Part shown: positions 9,278 through 17,020 of the stretch, in pieces
Position numbering within the stretch: the stretch's first letter is position 1
How the letters are laid out: each line of letters opens with the position of its first letter
Source of the DNA: UBA2402 sp044371005
Lineage (GTDB): Bacteria > Planctomycetota > Phycisphaerae > Phycisphaerales > UBA1924
Length of the DNA stretch: 64,000 nt
Direction of reading: 5' to 3'
NCBI GenBank assembly: GCA_044371005.1
Contig: JBILUL010000003.1
Coordinates: forward strand, 1-64,000
Notes under the pieces: generated by a model
What the model was told of the DNA's origin: nothing
Databases searched by the model: none
What the model saw: the letters and a program-made list of their open reading frames with translations, nothing else
Position numbers and translations under genes: made by a program

Positions 9278-10118
9278 TCACGGTCGCCTCCTGAATGCCG
9301 CCGAATCTCCTGCTGCGCCGCGAATACGCGCGGATCGCCTCGTGCAGATCCCCGACTCCGAAATCCGGCCAGAGCGTCTGCGTCACGTGAATCTCGGCAT
9401 AACTGATCTGCCAGAGCAGGAAGTTGCTGATCCGCATCTCGCCCGCGGTCCTGATGAGCAGATCCGGGTCCGGCATGCCAGCAGTCGTGAGACACCCGGC
9501 AAACACCCGCTCGTCGATCTCGGCGGCCTTGAGCTCGCCCGCTGCAACGCGGCTCGCAAGCGCCTTCGCCGCGTCCACCAGTTCGGCCCTGCCGCCATAG
9601 TTGATCGCAAGGCACAGCGTGCAACGGTCATTGGCCGCGGTTGCGGCGCTCACGCGATCGATGGTGGCAAGCACTTCAGCCGGAAGGCCCTCGCGGCGCC
9701 CGATCACACGGAATCGGATGCCCTGCCGCATCATCTCCTGCTCTTCGCCGTCGATGTACGTGCGGCACAGCTGCATCAACGCAGCGATCTCATCGGCAGG
9801 CCGCTTCCAGTTCTCAAGACTGAATGAATACAGCGTCAAGCACCGCACGCCGAGCCGAACGCACTCCTCCACCACGGCCCTGACGCTCGCTGCGCCATTG
9901 ACGTGACCGAACTGGCGAGGGAAGCCTCGCGACGTGGCCCACCGACCGTTCCCATCCATGATGATGGCCACATGCGCCGGAATACGGGCCGGATGCACAT
10001 CGGGAAGCTGAGCCAGCGGAGTCGCCTTGTCGTTGTACGAGTGAATACGCGCCAATGCCGCGGCGACGGTCGGGTCGTCGGGGCCCAAGGGTGGTTGTAG
10101 TTCCTGCTGACTCGACAC
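9270..10118 (-). CDS. uppS: Isoprenyl transferase (undecaprenyl diphosphate synthase)
   Basis: UppS condenses farnesyl diphosphate with isopentenyl diphosphates to give the C55 lipid carrier for peptidoglycan and other envelope polymers. The 282-residue product shows IIMDGNGRW (Asp55 is the Mg-binding catalytic residue), then FGHVNGAASVR and LTLYSFSLENW, and in the C-terminal half PDLLIRTAGEMRISNFLLWQ. The start is GTG at 10118 with GAGG about 4 nt upstream, giving an N-terminal extension of about 48 residues over the minimal enzyme. It lies between purA (64 bp upstream) and cdsA (overlapping), probably one operon. Confidence 0.96.
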   Translation of the reverse strand: MSSQQELQPPLGPDDPTVAAALARIHSYNDKATPLAQLPDVHPARIPAHVAIIMDGNGRWATSRGFPRQFGHVNGAASVRAVVEECVRLGVRCLTLYSFSLENWKRPADEIAALMQLCRTYIDGEEQEMMRQGIRFRVIGRREGLPAEVLATIDRVSAATAANDRCTLCLAINYGGRAELVDAAKALASRVAAGELKAAEIDERVFAGCLTTAGMPDPDLLIRTAGEMRISNFLLWQISYAEIHVTQTLWPDFGVGDLHEAIRAYSRRSRRFGGIQEATVNA

Positions 10119-10182
10119 AGTACCTCAACTGGACACTCAGTCCGAACCGACGCCTTGCACGAAGCGGCACATCGCCCCGCGC

Positions 10183-11541
10183 TTACCCGAAGATCGTCTG
10201 TTCACGACCGGGGCCCACACTGACGATCTCCACCGGCACGCCCACGCGCTCAGCGACAAAGTCGATGTACGCTCGAGCCGCACGGGGAAGTTCGGCAAGC
10301 GAACGTGCCGCGGAGATTTCCTGACCGAACCCTTCCAGACTCGTGTAGATCGGGGTTGCCTTCGCCAGCGCCGCTGCGTCCGGAATGAAGTGACCGGTCC
10401 GCTCCCCGTCAATCTCATATTCCGTGCAGACTTCAAGCTTCTCAAAGCCCGCCAGAACATCAAGCAGCGTCATGCAGATGCCAGTCGTCCCGTTGATCAT
10501 CGCGGAGTATCGAACGGCCACCAGATCAAGCCAGCCGACCCGCCGCGGCCGCCCGGTCGTCGTCCCGTACTCACGTCCACGCTCCCGGATGCGATCACCG
10601 GTGGGGTTCTTGAGTTCGGTGGGCAGCGGTCCCGCGCCAACGCGTGTCGAATAGGCCTTCATGATGCCCAGGACGCGCCCGAGCCGCGTCGGAGGCACGC
10701 CGGCTCCCGTTCCAACACCAGCCACCACGCAGCTCGAACCAGTGACGAACGGGAAGGTGCCATGATCGACATCGAGCAGCGTCCCGTTGGCGCTCTCGAA
10801 CAGGATCCGCCCGCCCTGGTTGAGAATTTCGTGCAGCACGCGCGTCGTATCGGTCATCATCGGTGCAAGGCGCTGCCCGATCGCCGTCGCCTGGGCGATC
10901 AGAGCCGGAGCCTGCATCGAGACACGGTCCGCCTCGGACTTGTCGGCCCCCCACTGCTGCAGCATCGAGGCCTTCAACTCCAGAGCCACGCGGATGCGTT
11001 CATGAAGAACCGCTGGGTCAAGCAGATCCCTCATCCGGATCGCCGCGGCTCGCTGAATCTTCTCGGCGTAGGCCGGACCGATGCCGCGGCGCGTCGTGCC
11101 GATGGCTCCGCCCGAGGAAGCCTGAGAGGTGCCGCGGCTGAGCAGATCTTCGCGTACGCCGTCTTCAACCTTGTGATACGGCATCACCACGTGCGCGCGA
11201 TCAGAGAGCACCAGCCCGGACGTATCAACGCCCTTGGCGTTGAGCCCGTCGATCTCCTCAACCAGCTTCCACGGATCGACCACGACGCCATTGCCGATGA
11301 CCGCGCGCTTTCCCGGGTACAGGATGCCCGAGGGAATCAGGTGCAGCGAAAACCGCTGACCGTTGACGACCACGGAATGACCCGCGTTCGCGCCGCCGTT
11401 GTATCGAGCCACCGCGTCATGCTGGGGCGCCAGCAGATCCACGGCCTTGCCCTTGCCTTCATCGCCCCACTGCAGGCCAACGACCGCTGAGCACGTGGCG
11501 GCAATGACCGGCTTCACACTTCCTACGCCTGTCTGGGGCAT
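10183..11541 (-). CDS. purA: Adenylosuccinate synthetase
   Basis: PurA couples IMP and aspartate using GTP, the first committed step to AMP. The 452-residue product has the GTP-binding loop GLQWGDEGKGK at residues 22-32 with catalytic Asp27, GGANAGHSVV with the catalytic His, SSGGAIGTTRRGIGPAY, and the C-terminal GxxTR-like and SVGPGREQTI segments. The open frame continues to 11796, but the ATG at 11541 is chosen because AAGGA sits about 6 nt upstream and the N-terminus then matches the family. It leads a probable purA-uppS-cdsA transcript. Confidence 0.97.
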   Translation of the reverse strand: MPQTGVGSVKPVIAATCSAVVGLQWGDEGKGKAVDLLAPQHDAVARYNGGANAGHSVVVNGQRFSLHLIPSGILYPGKRAVIGNGVVVDPWKLVEEIDGLNAKGVDTSGLVLSDRAHVVMPYHKVEDGVREDLLSRGTSQASSGGAIGTTRRGIGPAYAEKIQRAAAIRMRDLLDPAVLHERIRVALELKASMLQQWGADKSEADRVSMQAPALIAQATAIGQRLAPMMTDTTRVLHEILNQGGRILFESANGTLLDVDHGTFPFVTGSSCVVAGVGTGAGVPPTRLGRVLGIMKAYSTRVGAGPLPTELKNPTGDRIRERGREYGTTTGRPRRVGWLDLVAVRYSAMINGTTGICMTLLDVLAGFEKLEVCTEYEIDGERTGHFIPDAAALAKATPIYTSLEGFGQEISAARSLAELPRAARAYIDFVAERVGVPVEIVSVGPGREQTIFG

Positions 11542-11774
11542 GCTGCTTCCTTGATCCTTGAGGGAAAACCGTCCGGGGAACTGACCGTCCGACCTTGGAT
11601 ACCAGGTCGCCCCCGAACCGCGCGAAGGGTAGTCTCTTCTCGGACGCCAAAGCGTACCCGAGGGCCCGCAACCCCTCCGGACCGGGGGGTCAAAACCATC
11701 CCACCTGCGCGTCCGAATGAAGCAGTGCCCGCGTTGTGCCGATACAACTTCGACTCTTCCCTCCGGGAGCGATT

Positions 11775-11969
11775 GTGGCCAAAGACGCTGGATCAAATCT
11801 CAGGATCATGTGCCCGAACCTGACGTGCCGTAAGGTGCTGATGGTGCCGCCCACATGCCGCGGGAAAACCGTTCGCTGCCGCACATGCGGCACGAACATC
11901 CGGATCCCGTCTCCAAAGGTGACTGACACCTCGGCCGCCCCTGATGCGAAGTCGGGCAAGGCAGCCTGA
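11775..11969 (+). CDS. Small zinc-ribbon protein
   Basis: This 64-residue protein carries one putative zinc ribbon of four cysteines: CPNLTC, then CRGKTVRCRTC, followed by GTNIRIP. The cysteine pattern resembles the short zinc-ribbon modules that precede secreted or signalling domains in planctomycetes, but here it stands alone with a polar tail ending KSGKAA. The start chosen is GTG at 11775 with GGGAG about 7 nt upstream; an ATG at 11736 would add 13 residues. It is divergent from purA and convergent with the FHA gene. The function is unknown. Confidence 0.6.
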   Translation: MAKDAGSNLRIMCPNLTCRKVLMVPPTCRGKTVRCRTCGTNIRIPSPKVTDTSAAPDAKSGKAA

Positions 11970-11986
11970 TCGCAGCCTTCACCTGC

Positions 11987-12070
11987 ACCCAATCGCCATC
12001 ACCCAATTGCGATCACCCAATTGCGATCACCCAATTGCGATCACCCAATTGCGATCACCCAATTGCGATC
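11987..12070. repeat. 14-bp tandem repeat, six copies
   Basis: Five perfect copies of ACCCAATTGCGATC fill 12001-12070. A sixth, with two mismatches, precedes them at 11987-12000. Each unit contains the palindromes CAATTG and, across the junction, GATC. The array fills most of the gap between two convergent genes and ends 2 bases before the stop codon of the FHA gene. Confidence 0.97.
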
Positions 12071-12072
12071 AC

Positions 12073-12609
12073 TCAGAGCTTGGGCTGCTTCTTGAGATCG
12101 TCATCATCGTCGAGGAAGTCAAAGTCTGCGACACTGCTGTCGTCGGAATCGTCGCTGACCAGGCTCTTCTTGGTGGGTTTGGATGCCGCGTTTGAACGCG
12201 GCGGCGGTGCCACCAGCGTCGCCGCGGTCGGCCGACTCTCGGCGACACTCGACGAACCACCGGCTTCCACCAGACCATCCTCGAGCACATCATCAGAATC
12301 GATGAACGAGGGCTTTCCGTCAACCTTCACCACGAAGACAAACCCGCCAAGCGAGAGCAGATCGCCCGCATTGACGTTGGCCTGAGTCACCTTCTGCTTG
12401 TTCACGTAGGTGCCGTTGCTCGAACCCAGATCCCGCACCATCACCTGGCCATCATCGCCAGCCGTCACCTCGCAGTGATGCCGCGACACATTCGCGCTTG
12501 GGATGCGAATCTGACAATCCGTCTGGCGTCCGATGACCTGAACCGACTTCTTAAGCGGAACTTCACGCTGCTTGCCGTCGGTCTGAACCAGTACCAGAGA
12601 GACGTTCAT
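12073..12609 (-). CDS. FHA-domain protein
   Basis: FHA domains bind phosphothreonine peptides and usually work with Ser/Thr kinases. In this 178-residue protein the domain spans about residues 5-95, with VIGRQTDCQIRIP, the SRHHCEV core (Ser and His of the binding site) and GSSNGTYVN. The C-terminal half is Ser/Ala/Asp-rich and ends in an acidic tail (DFDFLDDDDDLKKQPKL), predicted to be disordered. The ATG at 12609 has AGGA about 8 nt upstream. No kinase gene is nearby, so its partner is unknown. Its stop codon abuts a tandem repeat array. Confidence 0.88.
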   Translation of the reverse strand: MNVSLVLVQTDGKQREVPLKKSVQVIGRQTDCQIRIPSANVSRHHCEVTAGDDGQVMVRDLGSSNGTYVNKQKVTQANVNAGDLLSLGGFVFVVKVDGKPSFIDSDDVLEDGLVEAGGSSSVAESRPTAATLVAPPPRSNAASKPTKKSLVSDDSDDSSVADFDFLDDDDDLKKQPKL

Positions 12610-12688
12610 GCCACAGTCCTTTCGAACCCCCAGCACCTTTCAACGCACACACCGCCGCCGATGGGAACACCCCCGGCGCTGGCCAGAG

Positions 12689-12694
12689 AGTATA
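12689..12694 (-). promoter_or_regulatory. Candidate -10 element (TATACT) upstream of the FHA gene
   Basis: TATACT on the minus strand lies 80 bases before the FHA start. No good -35 hexamer is visible at 16-18 bases. The same hexamer recurs upstream of other genes in the window. The 298-bp gap around it (12610-12907) holds no gene. Confidence 0.35.
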
Positions 12695-12907
12695 TGACAT
12701 GACCCCCCGTGCAGGGCTACGCACCCCTCAGGCCAGCCCCCGACCCCCAAATCTGACCTCGTTGCGCCCCCACGCCCCCCCCCTCCCGCCCTGCCCGGGA
12801 TGCTCCGCTATGGTTGCCACACCGCCCGCGTCAGGTGAATGTGCCCATCTTCCCACGCCGCGGTCTCGGCGATCAGCCCGATCCCGCCCTTTTCCCTCCA
12901 GCCTTGA

Positions 12908-14224
12908 ATGCAGCCTGCCATGCCGCGACCGGAACCCGAATCCAATGCGCCAGAAGTGGTCCTGCAGCAGCTCGGCGGCCCGGGCCGGCCATCCAAGGTC
13001 GAAGCTTCGGCTGCCCTGGCCCTCGCCCCCAAGGCAGCAGCCTCCAGCCTCTACATCCACATCCCGTTCTGCTTCCATAAGTGCCACTACTGCGACTTCT
13101 ACAGCATCGTCGATCCCCGAGACCGCCAGGAACCCTTCACCACCAGACTGATGGCTGAACTGGAGGCCCTCGCCCCCTGGGTCAGGACCCCACTTCAGAC
13201 GATTTTCGTCGGAGGCGGCACGCCAAGCCTCCTGGCCCCTGCACTCTGGACCCGTCTGCTGGATCACATGGACCGCCTCTTTGCCACCCGAACTATTTCC
13301 ACACGGAAGGTCGACGGCAGCGACCGAGGGGGAGAGTTCACGGTCGAATGCAATCCTGAGACAATGACTCCCGAACTGGCCGACATCTTCGTCGCTGGCG
13401 GAGTCACTCGCGTGAGCATGGGGGCCCAGTCGTTCAACCCGGTCCACCTCAAGACCCTCGAACGCTGGCACGATCCGGCCAACGTTCCCAAGGCGCTCGA
13501 CATGACGCGCCGCGCCGGCATCACCCGCGACTCCATCGACCTCATTTTCGGGATTCCCGGTCAATCGATGAGTGACTGGCTTTCGGATCTGAAGATCGCA
13601 TGTGATCTGGGAACGCAGCACCTCTCGTGCTATGGCCTCACGTACGAACAGGGCACCGCCATGACCGCTCGGCTCCGCCGCGGCGAGTTCACTCCCGCCG
13701 ACGAAGACCTCGAAGCCGACATGTTCGATGCCACCGTCAACTTCCTCGCCGACCGTGGACTGGCCCGTTACGAACTGAGCAACTTCGCACGCCCGGGCGC
13801 AGAATGCCGGCACAATCTGGTTTACTGGCGGCAGGGAAACTGGCTCGCCGCGGGCCCCGCGGCGAGTGGCCACATCAACGGCCTGCGGTGGAAGAACACA
13901 CCCCGCCTTGACGACTATCTCGGCAGTTCAACGACCGCATTTGCCCCGATCTGCGAAGCTGAGTCGCCCGAACCAAGACGCAACCTGGTCGAGCTGCTCA
14001 TGACCGGCCTGCGACTGACCGAGGGCCTTGATTCGCGGCAAGTACTCTCGCTGGCCGGCGCCATTGAGCCAGAATGCACGACGCGCCTCACCTCATGGGC
14101 GACCACGCAAGAACGAGCCGGTCTGCTCACGACCCACGGCGATCGCTGGTGCCTGACATCCGATGGAATGCGCATCACCAACAGCGTCATCCTCGCGGCC
14201 GCCGAAGCAGTCGACCCGTCGTGA
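12908..14224 (+). CDS. hemW: HemW-like radical SAM protein
   Basis: HemW is a heme-binding radical SAM protein related to the oxygen-independent coproporphyrinogen oxidase HemN. Many copies are annotated as that oxidase, but HemW members act as heme chaperones. The 438-residue product has HIPFCFHKCHYC, with the 4Fe-4S cysteines at 55, 59 and 62, followed by DFYS, which favours HemW over HemN. FVGGGTPSLL, a VECNPET motif and a C-terminal winged-helix region follow. No clear ribosome site precedes the ATG at 12908 or the in-frame ATG at 12920. It ends 21 bp from the facing pseudouridine synthase gene. Confidence 0.85.
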   Translation: MQPAMPRPEPESNAPEVVLQQLGGPGRPSKVEASAALALAPKAAASSLYIHIPFCFHKCHYCDFYSIVDPRDRQEPFTTRLMAELEALAPWVRTPLQTIFVGGGTPSLLAPALWTRLLDHMDRLFATRTISTRKVDGSDRGGEFTVECNPETMTPELADIFVAGGVTRVSMGAQSFNPVHLKTLERWHDPANVPKALDMTRRAGITRDSIDLIFGIPGQSMSDWLSDLKIACDLGTQHLSCYGLTYEQGTAMTARLRRGEFTPADEDLEADMFDATVNFLADRGLARYELSNFARPGAECRHNLVYWRQGNWLAAGPAASGHINGLRWKNTPRLDDYLGSSTTAFAPICEAESPEPRRNLVELLMTGLRLTEGLDSRQVLSLAGAIEPECTTRLTSWATTQERAGLLTTHGDRWCLTSDGMRITNSVILAAAEAVDPS

Positions 14225-14245
14225 ATGAACTGCCCGACAAACGGT

Positions 14246-15046
14246 TCACGCCTCGTCGTCGAGCTCCGGCACTTCCAGTTCCGGAGCCGCGGCGGGCATT
14301 TCATCAGGCCTCGGCAGCGACATGCGCTTGAGCAACGCACGCAGATCGCTGGGCCAGGGTGACTTCACATCAATCCGAGCCCCGGTGATCGGGTGCTTGA
14401 AGACAATCCGATGCGCGTGCAGGGCCAGACGCGGGGCAGCTTCTCGCATCGCCGCGGGCCCGTAGAAGTCGTCCCCCAGAATCGGACACCCGATCGAATC
14501 CATGTGCACGCGGATCTGATGGAGGCGACCGGTCACGGCGCGACACTCGACGAGCGCGCCCGAGTTCGAGGCGGCCAGGACGCGATAGGCCGTCACCGCA
14601 GGCTTGCCTGACGCCGCGATCTTGGCGAGCTTCTTGGTCCTGGGATCGTTGGGTACCTTGCCCGTGTACTCAAGAATCGGACGATTGATCACGCCCTTGA
14701 CCTTCTTGGGTGCCTGCTTCACCACGGCCCAGTAGTACTTCGACACAGACCGCTGTTCGAAGGTTGATCGCAGTGTGTCGTAGGCAGGCACGGTCAATGC
14801 CACCAGCACGAGGCCGCTCGTGCCTCGGTCCAATCGGTGCAGCAGACCAAAATCTCGCGTCTTGCCGAGCTTCTGCAGGCGTTCACCGAAGGCGAAGAAA
14901 AGGCCGTTGAGCAGCGAGTTGTAGTCGTGGCCCTTGCCCGGAGTCGTGACAACTCCCGGAGGCTTGCCGACGACCAGGACATGCTCGTCCTGATACCTCA
15001 GCTTGTAGGTGACATGTTCGCTGGGTTCGATGGAGAGTTGTGCCAT
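14246..15046 (-). CDS. RluA-family pseudouridine synthase
   Basis: Members isomerise uridine to pseudouridine in rRNA or tRNA. The 266-residue product has the family signature HRLDRGTSGLV with catalytic Asp73, plus GRLHQIRVHMDSIGCPILGD. There is no S4 RNA-binding domain at the N-terminus, which is more like RluA/TruC than RluC/RluD, so the target site cannot be named. The C-terminal tail is acidic and Pro-rich. No ribosome site precedes the ATG; an AATAAT-like hexamer sits 10 nt before it, which may indicate a very short leader. Confidence 0.9.
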   Translation of the reverse strand: MAQLSIEPSEHVTYKLRYQDEHVLVVGKPPGVVTTPGKGHDYNSLLNGLFFAFGERLQKLGKTRDFGLLHRLDRGTSGLVLVALTVPAYDTLRSTFEQRSVSKYYWAVVKQAPKKVKGVINRPILEYTGKVPNDPRTKKLAKIAASGKPAVTAYRVLAASNSGALVECRAVTGRLHQIRVHMDSIGCPILGDDFYGPAAMREAAPRLALHAHRIVFKHPITGARIDVKSPWPSDLRALLKRMSLPRPDEMPAAAPELEVPELDDEA

Positions 15047-15193
15047 GAATGAACGGGATTATTCGCACAGCAATCGCCCAGCCATGGCGCAGAGGCCAGA
15101 ATCAGCCTCCGAAACACGAATCTTCCACCAGACGGACCGCCGCGAAGCCCGGAAACACCGATTGCAGTCGCGCGAGAGGACCTCAAGAGCAAA

Positions 15194-15910
15194 TCAGGCG
15201 AGCGGAATGTCGGCCCCGTCATCCATGCCCAGATACCAGACCAGTTCGCCGCCGGTGGGTGCAAGCGACGACTTGGAGCCGCGAGCCCACTTCGAAAGCT
15301 GCCTGAGCGACTCTTCATCGGTCTGGGTCACCAGGACGCCGAGCAGCCGCGAAGCGCGAACGAACTCAGGATCGAGCCGGACGTGCTTCACCGCGGCATC
15401 GGCCGGTGCGATGGCCTCGATGTGCGACTGCGCCGAGGTGGCAAAGAGACTGCAATCGATCCGGTCGTGCCCGCGCTCCCGCCACTCCAGATGCCCGCGG
15501 ATGGTCTGCTGGTAGGCGCCCACGTCGAGCGACTCGTCCATGCCAACGCATTGCTCCTGAGGAATCCCTGAGCAGGCCAGAATCGTGTCGGCGATGCGCG
15601 TCCATCGCCGCCTCGGATCGTCGAGTGCCACATCAAGCTCGTCGACCATCCAGACCCGAGTTCGCTGCCATGGGAACTCGCGATACCCCGGGTCGTACAT
15701 CATCCGCATCAGTGCGGGCTCAATCTCGGGCGATGCCGAGATCGCCAGATGAAAATCGCCGAACGAACGGACGCAATTGGTGGCGTGCAGAAAGACGTCT
15801 GCCAGCAGCGCGTCGATGGCAAGATCGCCGGACTCGCGTGTGACCATCTTGCCGGGGAGTCGGACGGCTCCGGCACCACCATCTGGAGTTGTCCCGTTTC
15901 CAAAGGTCAT
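15194..15910 (-). CDS. Divergent 6-phosphogluconolactonase-like protein
   Basis: The 238-residue protein resembles the 6PGL/NagB sugar-phosphate fold. FHLAISASPEIEPAL corresponds to the usual sugar-binding SGGSTP loop. FPWQRTRVWMVDE matches the PW-x-x-V-x-x-x-W-x-DER strand. IDCSLFATSAQSHIEAIAP sits where GLGEDGHTASLFP normally lies. Two glycine-rich loops are therefore altered while a His is kept, so lactonase activity is doubtful. It starts 61 bp from the divergent thiE gene. The fold assignment is an inference from motif order; a wholly different role is possible. Confidence 0.6.
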   Translation of the reverse strand: MTFGNGTTPDGGAGAVRLPGKMVTRESGDLAIDALLADVFLHATNCVRSFGDFHLAISASPEIEPALMRMMYDPGYREFPWQRTRVWMVDELDVALDDPRRRWTRIADTILACSGIPQEQCVGMDESLDVGAYQQTIRGHLEWRERGHDRIDCSLFATSAQSHIEAIAPADAAVKHVRLDPEFVRASRLLGVLVTQTDEESLRQLSKWARGSKSSLAPTGGELVWYLGMDDGADIPLA

Positions 15911-15971
15911 GGAGCGGCATCGTATGGGGAGCCGCCGCGCAACGTTGCGGACGTGGGCCTAAGTTACGGGT

Positions 15972-17006
15972 ATGCTCGCCGCATGGCGGATCATCGATGC
16001 CAACTACAACCGAGCCCGTGAAGCCCTTCGCACGGCCGAGGATGTCGCTCGCTTCGGGCTTGACAGTTCCCACCTTTCCGGCCTCGCCAAGTCACTCCGG
16101 CACACACTGACCGCCCACGTCGAACGGCTCGATGCCTCCCATCGACTCCTCAACCGGGATACGCCCGGGGATGTGGGCACCCGCATTTCCACCTCCGATG
16201 AACTCACGCGGTCGACACTGCGGCACGTCGCCGCGGCCGCCTGCTCCAGGCTCAGCGAGGCCCTTCGATCACTCGAGGAAGCCTGCAAGTGCATCGACCC
16301 GGCAGTCGCGGCCGGCATCGAGCAGGTCCGCTACCAGGGCTACACCCTCGAGCAGCAGTTGCTCGTTGCCATGCCCCCCACCAGCGCACCTCAGTGGCGC
16401 CTGTGCGTGCTCATCAGTCAGGCCCTGTGCACCCACGCCTCCTGGCTCGATGTGGCCGCCCGCGCCCTCGAAGGCGGTGCCGACTGCCTCCAGCTGCGCG
16501 AAAAGGACATGGATGGTGGCGAACTGGTATCACGCGGCAAGGCACTGGTTCAACTCGCGGCACGGGTGAATCCCGCGGCTTCGTTGATCATCAACGACCG
16601 CGTCGATGTCGCACTGCTCTGCGGCGCACACGGTGTCCATCTGGGTCAGACCGACCTCTCACCCGCAGATGCCCGCCGCGTGTCTGGCGATTCGCTGCTC
16701 ATCGGCCTCTCCACCAGTTCGATCGAGCAAGCAAATCAGGCCCGAATGCAGGGGGCCGACTACTGCGGCGTGGGCCCGATGTTCCCCACCACCACCAAGC
16801 ACAAGCCCGTGCTCGCAGGCCCTGCCTACCTCGCGGCCTACCACCAACTGCCCCACCGGCTTCCGTATCTGGCCATCGGCGGCATCTCACCCTCCAATCT
16901 CGGTCAACTCGCGGACTGTCAGGGCGTGGCGGTGTCGTCATGCGTCTGTTCATCGTCCGATCCTGCCGGCGTCTGCCGCGAACTGCGGCGACTGCTCCCA
17001 TCCTGA
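15972..17006 (+). CDS. thiE: Thiamine-phosphate synthase with N-terminal helical domain
   Basis: ThiE joins hydroxymethylpyrimidine diphosphate to the thiazole phosphate to give thiamine phosphate. The 344-residue product has the TIM-barrel enzyme at about residues 145-344, with CLQLREKDMDGGEL, IINDRVDVALL, HGVHLGQTDL and a GGISPSNL phosphate loop. The first 135 residues form a separate helical domain opening RIIDANYNRAREALRTAEDV, seen in extended ThiE proteins of some lineages; its role is not established. The ATG has no ribosome site; a TAAGTT hexamer ends 6 nt before it. The M16 peptidase gene follows after 14 bp. Confidence 0.92.
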   Translation: MLAAWRIIDANYNRAREALRTAEDVARFGLDSSHLSGLAKSLRHTLTAHVERLDASHRLLNRDTPGDVGTRISTSDELTRSTLRHVAAAACSRLSEALRSLEEACKCIDPAVAAGIEQVRYQGYTLEQQLLVAMPPTSAPQWRLCVLISQALCTHASWLDVAARALEGGADCLQLREKDMDGGELVSRGKALVQLAARVNPAASLIINDRVDVALLCGAHGVHLGQTDLSPADARRVSGDSLLIGLSTSSIEQANQARMQGADYCGVGPMFPTTTKHKPVLAGPAYLAAYHQLPHRLPYLAIGGISPSNLGQLADCQGVAVSSCVCSSSDPAGVCRELRRLLPS

Positions 17007-17020
17007 TACCCTCTCCCACC

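Noticed and set aside
11987..12070. Possible CRISPR array
   Set aside because: Units are 14 bp and contiguous, with no spacers and no cas genes nearby.
15911..15971. TPP riboswitch upstream of thiE
   Set aside because: Only 61 bp separate the divergent genes, too short for the aptamer, and no conserved CUGAGA-type segment is present.
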